Shown here piece by piece: positions 1 through 5,432 of a stretch of 7,396 nt of DNA. Within the stretch, counting starts at the first letter, position 1; every line of letters starts with the position of its first letter. The notes beneath the pieces are model-generated. The model saw only the letters and a program-made list of their open reading frames with translations, made no database searches and was not told where the DNA came from. Source of the stretch: Melioribacteraceae bacterium (GTDB lineage Bacteria > Bacteroidota > Ignavibacteria > Ignavibacteriales > Melioribacteraceae); contig WFQV01000311.1 of NCBI GenBank assembly GCA_015486905.1, positions 1 through 7,396 on the forward strand, given 5' to 3'. Position numbers and translations under genes: made by a program.

Positions 1-213
1 AAATTCATTAAAAAATTAAAACTTTAAAGGGATTTACTCTATCTGAACTTGCAGTTTTTGGTATTTTCGGTGGTGCTTTAAGTACAAGTGAAAACGGCTA
101 AGAAAATATTTGATGAAAAAGTTTTACCCAAAATTGCTGAAAGGTTTAACCTTAATTTAGAAACTCTTAGAAACGAATTTATAAATACGGATAACAAATT
201 AATTTATAAGTAA
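1..213 (+). pseudogene. Probable frameshifted remnant of a small gene upstream of the methyltransferase
   Basis: No intact long frame covers this stretch. One frame is open from 12 to a TAA at 99-101 and ends with residues such as GFTLSELAVFGIFGGALST. Another is open from a GTG at 88 to a TAA at 211-213 and encodes 41 residues (KKIFDEKVLPKIAERFNLN and onward), a helical, charged tail. Removing one A at 86-87 would join the two as ALST-VKTAKKIF, which reads as one protein. A further frame at 1-24 (KFIKKLKL) could be an earlier piece. No clear Shine-Dalgarno site precedes the GTG. The stop lies 8 nt before the methyltransferase start, so co-transcription is likely. I do not recognise the family. 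It could instead be a genuine 41-residue ORF, or the end of an upstream gene cut by the window edge plus sequencing errors in A-runs. Confidence 0.3.
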
Positions 214-221
214 AATAGACA

Positions 222-1607
222 ATGCTTACAAAAGAATACGTTTCGAAAATAAAAGCAAATGGGAATGGAGATTTAAAAAAACTCATTGAAATGAGAAATG
301 ATGATAAAAGCATTGTTTTCATATTGGAAAACATAGGTTATTTACCAGATGATTTTGATGATAGTTGGGTGATAAAACTTCTAAATAGTAAAAACAAAAA
401 AATTAGGCTAAACGCAGTTAAAACACTTGGTAAGGTAAAAAATGAAAATAACATACCTATCTTATTACATATTGCAAAAACAGATAACTCAACTGATGTT
501 CGTAGAGAAGCTGTGTCATCCATCGGAAGGATGAGAAGCAAAAAAGCTATCCCTTCATTAATAGAAATGCTTAGTGATGACGATCCTAAAATAATAAGTC
601 AAGCAATAAGGGGATTACTTGTTTTTAAGGGTGATAAAAAAATTGACGAGAAACTGAAATACTTGATTAATCATGAAAATGAAACGATCCAAGCCGTAAT
701 AAGAAAAGAGTATTTTAATAATAATAGAATATTAAAAGATAAGTTAAAACATTCGGAATCATATGATTACCTTAAAAATAAAATAGTCCTTGGTGACGTT
801 AGAGATATTCTAAAGTTAATTCCTGACGAAAGTTTTCACCTAACTTTCACTTCTCCACCTTATTATAATGCACGTGATTATTCAATTTATCCCAGTTATA
901 AAGCTTACCTGAAGTTTTTAACAGAAGTTTTTAAATTAACATACGATAAAACAAAAGAAGGACGATTTTTAATTGTCAATACTTCCCCTGTGATTGTTCC
1001 AAGAATTAGCCGACAACATTCTTCTAAACGATATCCGATACCTTTTGATATTCATTACTTCTTAGTAAAAATTGGTTGGGAATTTATAGATGATATAATT
1101 TGGGTTAAACCTGAAGCAAGCGTCAAAAACAGAAATGCCGGATTTTTACAACATAGAAAACCCCTTGCTTACAAACCTAATGCAAGAACAGAATATTTGA
1201 TGGTTTACAGAAAGCAAACCGATAAACTTATAGATTGGAATATTCGACAATATGATTGGGAAACCGTAAAGGAAAGCAAAGTAAAAGATGGTTACGAAAC
1301 ATCAAATGTTTGGGAGATTGATCCAAGGTTTGATAAAGTACATTCGGCAGTGTTTCCGGTTGAATTATGCAAACGAGTTATTGAGTATTATTCTTTTAAG
1401 GGTGATTTGGTCTTTGACCCGTTTGCCGGCAGCGGGACACTAGGAAGAACGGCAAAATATCTAAACCGATTTTTCTTTTTAATAGAAAAAGAGCCTAAAT
1501 ACTTTGAATATATGAAATCATTCTTTAAAAAAAATGACTCGACTTTATTTAATGAAAAAGAAAGCGAGTTTTTAACGATTGATGAATTTAAAGTGATAAT
1601 AAAATGA
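222..1607 (+). CDS. HEAT-repeat-fused type II DNA methyltransferase (probably N4-cytosine)
   Basis: The product is a 461-residue S-adenosylmethionine-dependent DNA methyltransferase, the protective half of a restriction-modification pair. Residues about 46-165 form tandem helical repeats of HEAT/PBS-lyase type, for example RLNAVKTLGKVKN, RREAVSSIGRMRS and a following PSLIEMLSDDDP helix. The catalytic domain starts near 187 (IVLGDVRDILKLIPDES). Its catalytic motif IV is TSPPYY at 210-215, and the cofactor motif I DPFAGSGT is at 399-406. Motif IV before motif I defines the beta class. SPPY rather than DPPY is the usual signature of N4-cytosine enzymes, although some N6-adenine enzymes carry it too. 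The ATG at 222 lacks an obvious ribosome binding site. The stop overlaps the endonuclease start in ATGA. Methyltransferase identity is firm; the methylated base and target site are inferred. Confidence 0.93.
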   Translation: MLTKEYVSKIKANGNGDLKKLIEMRNDDKSIVFILENIGYLPDDFDDSWVIKLLNSKNKKIRLNAVKTLGKVKNENNIPILLHIAKTDNSTDVRREAVSSIGRMRSKKAIPSLIEMLSDDDPKIISQAIRGLLVFKGDKKIDEKLKYLINHENETIQAVIRKEYFNNNRILKDKLKHSESYDYLKNKIVLGDVRDILKLIPDESFHLTFTSPPYYNARDYSIYPSYKAYLKFLTEVFKLTYDKTKEGRFLIVNTSPVIVPRISRQHSSKRYPIPFDIHYFLVKIGWEFIDDIIWVKPEASVKNRNAGFLQHRKPLAYKPNARTEYLMVYRKQTDKLIDWNIRQYDWETVKESKVKDGYETSNVWEIDPRFDKVHSAVFPVELCKRVIEYYSFKGDLVFDPFAGSGTLGRTAKYLNRFFFLIEKEPKYFEYMKSFFKKNDSTLFNEKESEFLTIDEFKVIIK

Positions 1608-2518
1608 CCCTAACTGATCAAGTAACGAGAAACATTGTAAGAAAACTTATAAATGGCAATGATTATAGAGTTGAGATTATAACTTTAATAAATGCAGAAT
1701 TTCTTCAGTTTGCAATTAATTTCTTTAAACAAATAGCTGAGGCTAAATTAAACAATCAGAACATTGATATAGATTGGTATAAAAAGGAAATGTTGAGCCT
1801 TTCCCTTCCAACCGAAGAAATTGCAATAAATTCCGGTCTGAACAAAAAGACCATCACAAATATGTATAATTCCGGAACAAGAGAGGTTGTAATTGAAGCC
1901 TCTTATGAACATTATGATACGCTTTACAAGGCAATTGACGAATTGACCAAAATAGAAGATCTCAATCTTTCTCTTAAAATCAAATTTAACAAAGTCAGTG
2001 TTGAACTTGACATAAATGAAAGTTTAATTGTGATTAATGCATTAGCTGTAAAACGCTCTGCCTTGCGTGGTGGACTGTGGAGTACTGCCGGGAAGCAAAC
2101 GGAAGAACCTTTAATGATTACACTGTGCAAACTATACAATGTTCCACCGGAAAATTATTCTATAAAGCCAAAAGCTAAAAGAATTAAAAAAGGAGAAGTT
2201 AATAGAGAAATTGATTTCTTCCTTCTTGGTAAGGATAAAGAATATAAATGTGAAGTTAAATTAATGGGCAAAGAAAACCCCGAAAGCGCCGATGTTGTTA
2301 TTGCCAGAGATACCGCCGTATTTGTTGCGGATAAACTTTCAGACCAGAAAAAGGCCCAATTGGAACAGTTAAATATAGAATGGGTTGAACTAAGAAGCGA
2401 TGAAGGATTTAGACGATTTAAAATTGTTTTGGAAAACCTTGGAATACCTTTTACTGAATTAGGAGATATAAATATCGATGAAAAATTAAACGAGATATTT
2501 AATGAAATATTTTTGTGA
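1604..2518 (+). CDS. Type II restriction endonuclease, CfrBI-family-like
   Basis: The 304-residue protein is the probable restriction partner of the upstream methyltransferase, starting inside its stop codon with a 4-nt ATGA overlap, so the two are translationally coupled. The segment at 149-183 (VKRSALRGGLWSTAGKQ, then EEPLMITLCKLYNVPPENY) is what I recall of the CfrBI family of endonucleases. A PD-(D/E)XK-like centre follows: D204 in REIDFFL, then E217 and K219 in CEVKLMG, consistent with Mg-dependent DNA cleavage. Residues 70-100 (TEEIAINSGLNKKTITNMY) look like a helix-turn-helix and may contact DNA. CfrBI itself cuts CCWWGG and is paired with an N4-cytosine methyltransferase, matching the SPPY motif upstream. 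The same specificity here is only a guess. No separate controller gene is seen. Confidence 0.8.
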   Translation: MTLTDQVTRNIVRKLINGNDYRVEIITLINAEFLQFAINFFKQIAEAKLNNQNIDIDWYKKEMLSLSLPTEEIAINSGLNKKTITNMYNSGTREVVIEASYEHYDTLYKAIDELTKIEDLNLSLKIKFNKVSVELDINESLIVINALAVKRSALRGGLWSTAGKQTEEPLMITLCKLYNVPPENYSIKPKAKRIKKGEVNREIDFFLLGKDKEYKCEVKLMGKENPESADVVIARDTAVFVADKLSDQKKAQLEQLNIEWVELRSDEGFRRFKIVLENLGIPFTELGDINIDEKLNEIFNEIFL

Positions 2519-2546
2519 AAAATAAAATTTGTTGTGAATGGAAATA

Positions 2547-2639
2547 TCATCGTTTAAAGTTTTTTTTAATCATTTTAGGCGGGGCTGTTGCTTTTAATCC
2601 TTGTTTTACTTTTGCCTGCTGAATCAAAAGCCTTAAATG
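2547..2639 (-). other. In-frame C-terminal continuation of the metallo-hydrolase beyond its TAG stop
   Basis: On the minus strand, directly after the TAG at 2640-2642, the same frame stays open for 30 codons to a TGA at 2547-2549. It begins HLRLLIQQAKVKQG and ends with a piece containing KATAPPKMIKK. An amphipathic helix followed by a short strand of the pattern x-A-x-x-x-M-x-x is what usually ends RNase Z-like metallo-beta-lactamase domains after the last metal-binding His. The upstream 239-residue frame lacks that helix. This suggests the intact gene spanned 2547-3359 and that TAG replaced a sense codon; CAG is one single-transition possibility. A chance open frame of this length is not negligible (I estimate roughly one in ten), so the match to the expected fold is the main argument. 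Confidence 0.5.
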
Positions 2640-3359
2640 CTAATGTTCTAACTGGGTGTGAACAATGAAGAATTCTTTTGCTTTTTTACCCAATCGAGTA
2701 GCTTCGTTAAAGGTCATGTGCATCTCGGAATTTTCATTTTTGCCTGCCGCCGCTTCTAAAATTGCCAAGTCGCTTCCTTCAACCAATGGTTCGAACTTCT
2801 CAATGTAAGCCGTGTCCCCGCTGTAAAAGATTGAAACATCGCCGCAGAAAAATTTAAAACCAAGCGAAGGCACTTCGGAAATAAGGCCGTTAATTTTTTC
2901 TTTGTGCTTCATTTTGAAAGGTAAAATTTCAATTTCGGAAGCATTAATTTTGGTTTCGTTTTTTATTTCGACCAGCTTTATTTCGTAGCTTAGCTCGTTG
3001 GAATAAACCTCAAAAAATGCTTTGTAAATGCTGTGAATTTCAACGCAGCCTTTTGGGAAGTAAATTGAAACCGTACCTTTCTTACGCATTACATTCAAGT
3101 AAGTTAAAAGCGCCCAGAGTCCACCGATGTGGTCGTGATGCCCGTGAGTTACAAAGATGTGTTCAATCTTTAGGATTCCGTTCTGTCCTATTTCACTACT
3201 TAAGTCTCGGAGGATGCCGTCTCCCGGGTCAATAACAAAAGGGGTTTCTTTAACTTTAAGAAGTATGCCGGTAGCAAGCTGAGGAATGGAGCAGAAAATT
3301 TTTAAATAAACATCCCCCTTGTGCCAAAGGAGCGGATATTTAGGATTGAACTCAGCCAT
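2640..3359 (-). CDS. Metallo-beta-lactamase-fold hydrolase, RNase Z-like, probably cut short by an amber codon
   Basis: This 239-residue cytosolic hydrolase has the metal-binding signature THGHHDH at 71-77 (H72, H74, D76, H77), H152 in FKMKH, D182 in YSGDTAY, and H214 and H234 in MHMT and VHT, so all expected Zn/Fe ligands are present. The late order (SGDT, SDLAILEAA, MHMT, FFIVHT) follows the RNase Z/ElaC-like branch, but the typical tRNA-binding exosite arm is not visible, so a general phosphodiesterase or other hydrolase is as likely. No signal peptide is seen. The frame ends at TAG only five residues after H234, before the usual final helix, and coding potential continues beyond it. The start overlaps the end of the upstream fur-like gene by 8 nt, which implies one transcript. 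Family is firm; substrate is unknown. Confidence 0.8.
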   Translation of the reverse strand: MAEFNPKYPLLWHKGDVYLKIFCSIPQLATGILLKVKETPFVIDPGDGILRDLSSEIGQNGILKIEHIFVTHGHHDHIGGLWALLTYLNVMRKKGTVSIYFPKGCVEIHSIYKAFFEVYSNELSYEIKLVEIKNETKINASEIEILPFKMKHKEKINGLISEVPSLGFKFFCGDVSIFYSGDTAYIEKFEPLVEGSDLAILEAAAGKNENSEMHMTFNEATRLGKKAKEFFIVHTQLEH

Positions 3360-3846
3360 TCCGTTTCCTTTTTTTTATTTCGCAGGATTCTTCGTCTTTG
3401 CAAATCCCAAAGATGTTAAATGAATAACCGGAAGGAATAAAGCCCAATTCGTCGCAGACGCGTTTAACAATCTCTTCGATTTCCGGCGCAGAAAATTCGA
3501 TTATCTCACCGCAGTTTGTGCAAATCAAATGGTCGTGAGCTTTCCTCTTGAAATTGGATTCGTATGTCGTTTTGCCGTCACCGAAATTTCTTTGGACAAG
3601 CAGTTGGCAATCGACTAATAATTCCAACGTATTGTAAACGGTCGCGCGTGAAATATTGGATTTGTTCTTTTTCATATCGGCGTAAAGTTCATCGGCGGCG
3701 AAATGACCTTTCTTATTTAATGCAAAGTTAAGAACCTCAAATCTCTCGGGTGTGATTCTGTGATTGCCTGACTTTAAATATTCCGTAAAAATATCTTTCG
3801 GTTCTTTACCGGAATTCAAAGTTCTATTTTGAAAATGTCTTAGCAT
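3352..3846 (-). CDS. Fur-family metal-dependent transcriptional regulator
   Basis: The product is a 164-residue Fur-family repressor. The start is taken at the ATG at 3846. The frame is open further upstream, but the extra 42 residues come from the AT-rich promoter region and match nothing in the family. The winged helix includes RITPERFEVL and the recognition helix SRATVYNTLELL (about residues 67-78). Metal-site residues visible are H48, E96, H104, H106 and E117; the structural zinc site has C109-x2-C112 (CTNCGEIIEF) and C149/C155. The PerR regulatory positions (Asp85 and Asp104 in B. subtilis) are both Glu here, which points to Fur-like metal sensing rather than peroxide sensing. The second Cys pair is spaced CX5C instead of the usual CX2C. 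It is divergent from the peroxiredoxin gene and shares a transcript with the metallo-hydrolase. No clear Shine-Dalgarno site precedes the start. Confidence 0.9.
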   Translation of the reverse strand: MLRHFQNRTLNSGKEPKDIFTEYLKSGNHRITPERFEVLNFALNKKGHFAADELYADMKKNKSNISRATVYNTLELLVDCQLLVQRNFGDGKTTYESNFKRKAHDHLICTNCGEIIEFSAPEIEEIVKRVCDELGFIPSGYSFNIFGICKDEESCEIKKRKRNG

Positions 3847-3863
3847 TTGTTTTGGTAGAGTAC

Positions 3864-3883
3864 TAAATTTAAAATTAAATTTA
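3864..3883. promoter_or_regulatory. AT palindrome, candidate Fur-family operator
   Basis: Perfect inverted repeat with 9-bp arms TAAATTTAA and TTAAATTTA separated by AA. It begins 17 nt upstream of the fur-like start codon in the divergent fur-bcp region. Length and symmetry suit a Fur/PerR-type dimer site and would allow autoregulation. It contains only A and T, so a chance palindrome in AT-rich DNA is possible. Confidence 0.4.
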
Positions 3884-3898
3884 TTTAAAGTAAGACAA

Positions 3899-3912
3899 AA
3901 TAATCGATAATT
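3899..3912. promoter_or_regulatory. Second quasi-palindrome, possible operator half-overlap
   Basis: AATAATCGATAATT is symmetric about CG with one mismatched pair (six of seven pairs match). It resembles the TAAT/ATTA character of Fur-family boxes and lies between the fur-like and bcp start codons, where it could act on either promoter. The evidence is symmetry only. Confidence 0.22.
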
Positions 3913-3990
3913 CAAAATCTGTTTGTTTCTGAAGTGGGGAGTATTCTTTCCCTTAAAAAAATGTAAAAACAATTTAATCGGAGATTGGAA

Positions 3991-4458
3991 ATGCTTGAAG
4001 CAGGTAAAAAGGCGCCGGCTTTTACTTTGCCGGATGCAAATAACAAGAAAGTTTCTTTAGAAAATTTTTTGGGTAAAAAAGTTGTGCTTTATTTTTATCC
4101 CAAGGATAACACCTCCGGCTGTACAAAAGAGGCGTGCGATTTCAGAGATGCGCTGCCCGATTTTTCAAAGATTGACGCTGTGATTTTGGGGGTCAGCCCC
4201 GATTCCCCCGAATCGCACCAAAAATTCATTGCTAAAAATAATCTTAACTTTACACTGCTTAGTGATGTTAATAAAAAAGTTCTTGAAAAATACGGAGTTT
4301 GGAAAGAGAAAAGTATGTACGGTCGCAAATATATGGGTGTGGTTAGAACTACTGTAATTATTGATGAAAAGGGACGTGTGGTTAAAATATTCCCGAAAGT
4401 AAAGGTCAAAGGGCACGTAGAAAAAGTTCTTGAAACGTTGAAAGGGAAAGGCCAATGA
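3991..4458 (+). CDS. bcp: Thioredoxin-dependent thiol peroxidase (Bcp/PrxQ family peroxiredoxin)
   Basis: This 155-residue cytosolic peroxiredoxin reduces H2O2 and organic hydroperoxides using thioredoxin as electron donor. The active site is PKDNTSGCTKEAC: P37, T41 and peroxidatic C44, with the resolving C49 five residues later, the atypical 2-Cys arrangement of E. coli Bcp. The more common TPGCT is TSGCT here. R119 in VVRTTVIID supplies the conserved active-site Arg. I chose the ATG at 3991 over an in-frame TTG at 3985 because GGAG at 3980-3983 sits 7 nt upstream of the ATG. It is divergent from the fur-like regulator, a common pairing for stress genes. It overlaps the next gene by 4 nt (ATGA), so peroxidase and pterin genes are translationally coupled. 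Confidence 0.95.
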   Translation: MLEAGKKAPAFTLPDANNKKVSLENFLGKKVVLYFYPKDNTSGCTKEACDFRDALPDFSKIDAVILGVSPDSPESHQKFIAKNNLNFTLLSDVNKKVLEKYGVWKEKSMYGRKYMGVVRTTVIIDEKGRVVKIFPKVKVKGHVEKVLETLKGKGQ

Positions 4459-4868
4459 TTTATGTAACACGTCGAGAAGTTTTTAGTGCCGCACACAGGC
4501 TTTACAATCCTTCCTTAAGCGAAGAAGAGAACGAAAAACTTTTCGGCAAGTGCGGCAGCCCCAATTGGCACGGGCACAATTACACCCTGGATGTAATTGT
4601 TAAAGGCGACATTGACCCTTTAACCGGTTACGTCATTGATTTGAAAGAGCTGAAAAATATTCTTAATGAAAACGTCATTAAAAAACTCGACCACAAAAAT
4701 TTAAACGTTGACGTTGACTTCCTGAAGGGCAAAATTCCTTCGGGAGAAAATTTGGTTGTTGCTATTTGGAACGAGCTTGTAAACAAAATTTCCAAAGGCA
4801 AACTTTATTCGGTCAAACTTTTCGAAACCGAAAATAATTATTTTGAATATCGAGGAGAAGAAAATTGA
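4455..4868 (+). CDS. 6-pyruvoyl-tetrahydropterin synthase, PTPS-II type (QueD/PTPS family)
   Basis: The 137-residue enzyme belongs to the 6-pyruvoyltetrahydropterin synthase/QueD family, which acts on 7,8-dihydroneopterin triphosphate made by GTP cyclohydrolase I. Zinc ligands are H14 (FSAAH), H39 and H41. The catalytic Cys is C33 in GKCGSPNWHGHNY, and the catalytic D79-H80 pair is in KLDHKNLN. E124 in LFETENN is the expected pterin anchor. The spacing C-x5-HGH is that of the eukaryotic-type PTPS (PTPS-II), whereas QueD enzymes of queuosine synthesis usually have C-x3-HGH. I therefore favour a tetrahydrobiopterin-type role, supported by the adjacent folE and SDR genes. It starts within the bcp stop codon and ends in a TTGA overlap with folE. 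A QueD function in queuosine synthesis remains the alternative; no queC, queE or queF gene is in the window. Confidence 0.9.
   Translation: MIYVTRREVFSAAHRLYNPSLSEEENEKLFGKCGSPNWHGHNYTLDVIVKGDIDPLTGYVIDLKELKNILNENVIKKLDHKNLNVDVDFLKGKIPSGENLVVAIWNELVNKISKGKLYSVKLFETENNYFEYRGEEN
4854..4857 (+). promoter_or_regulatory. Ribosome binding site fixing a TTG start for folE
   Basis: GGAG (within GAGGAG) lies 7 nt upstream of the TTG at 4865. The next in-frame ATG would remove 63 residues of conserved sequence, so this site and TTG decide the folE start. Confidence 0.75.
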
Positions 4869-5431
4869 ACATAGAAAAAATATCCGGACTTGTAACTTCA
4901 ATCCTTAACGAAATAGGTGAGGACGTTAACAGGCAAGGACTTATTCGCACACCTCTGCGAGTAGCAAAAGCCTACGAATTTCTAACTCAAGGCTACCATC
5001 AGGACATCGACGAAGTAATTAACGGTGCAATATTCGACGAAGACTACGACGAAATGGTAATAGTAAAGGACATCGATTTCTACAGCCTTTGCGAGCATCA
5101 TATGATTCCTTTCTACGGTAAGGTACATGTTGCTTACATTCCCAAAGGCAGAGTTATTGGAATAAGTAAAATTCCGCGAATTGTTGACGTATTTGCAAGA
5201 CGCCTGCAAATTCAAGAGCGGATGACAAAACAGATTGCCGACACTTTGGACGAGTACTTGCATCCCGAAGGTGTTGCCGTTGTTGCAGAAGGTTACCATA
5301 TGTGCATGATGATGCGCGGTGTACAAAAACAAAATTCCATTACAACCACTTCCGCTGTGCACGGCGTATTCAAGAACGATGTTCGTACACGCAACGAATT
5401 TTTAAACTTAATCGGCAAGGGCAGAATTTAA
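4865..5431 (+). CDS. folE: GTP cyclohydrolase I, type IA (FolE)
   Basis: The enzyme converts GTP to 7,8-dihydroneopterin triphosphate plus formate, the entry step to folate and tetrahydrobiopterin-type pterins, and also to queuosine. Its 188 residues carry the zinc site C76, H79 and C147 (SLCEHHMIPF and GYHMCMMMRG) with catalytic H78 and H145, equivalent to E. coli C110/H112/H113/H179/C181. Other family blocks are RTPLRVAKAYEFLTQGY near 28-44, GKVHVAYIPKGRVIGISK at 85-102, and ARRLQIQERMTKQIA at 111-125. The start is TTG, overlapping the PTPS stop as TTGA, with a good GGAG 7 nt upstream. The gene directly follows its downstream enzyme in the pathway and precedes an SDR by 1 nt, so the three are one unit. 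A TTG start may hold its translation down or couple it to the gene before. Confidence 0.97.
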   Translation: MNIEKISGLVTSILNEIGEDVNRQGLIRTPLRVAKAYEFLTQGYHQDIDEVINGAIFDEDYDEMVIVKDIDFYSLCEHHMIPFYGKVHVAYIPKGRVIGISKIPRIVDVFARRLQIQERMTKQIADTLDEYLHPEGVAVVAEGYHMCMMMRGVQKQNSITTTSAVHGVFKNDVRTRNEFLNLIGKGRI

Positions 5432-5432
5432 A

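Noticed and set aside
2509..2523. ATTTTT-GTG-AAAAAT dyad at the end of the endonuclease gene as a terminator
   Set aside because: The stem is only six A-T pairs, lies largely inside the coding sequence and has no T-run after it, so it is too weak to call.
2559..2568. T8 run on the + strand as terminator tail of the restriction cassette
   Set aside because: No G+C-rich stem precedes it, and on the minus strand it encodes lysines of the probable metallo-hydrolase C-terminus.
3017..3235. 72-residue + strand ORF opposite the metallo-hydrolase
   Set aside because: It lies wholly antisense to a gene with clear motifs and has no recognisable features of its own.
3847..3972. Longer fur-like protein beginning at 3972
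   Set aside because: The extra 42 residues are encoded by AT-rich promoter DNA, do not resemble Fur N-termini and would cover both dyads; the ATG at 3846 gives a normal length.
4095..4496. Minus-strand ORFs opposite bcp
   Set aside because: They are antisense shadows of a well-supported peroxiredoxin gene, with no domain features or ribosome sites.
4455..5431. PTPS plus folE as a queuosine (queD-folE) operon
   Set aside because: Not excluded, but less favoured: the Cys-HGH spacing is CX5HGH rather than CX3HGH, no queC/queE/queF is present, and an SDR follows directly.
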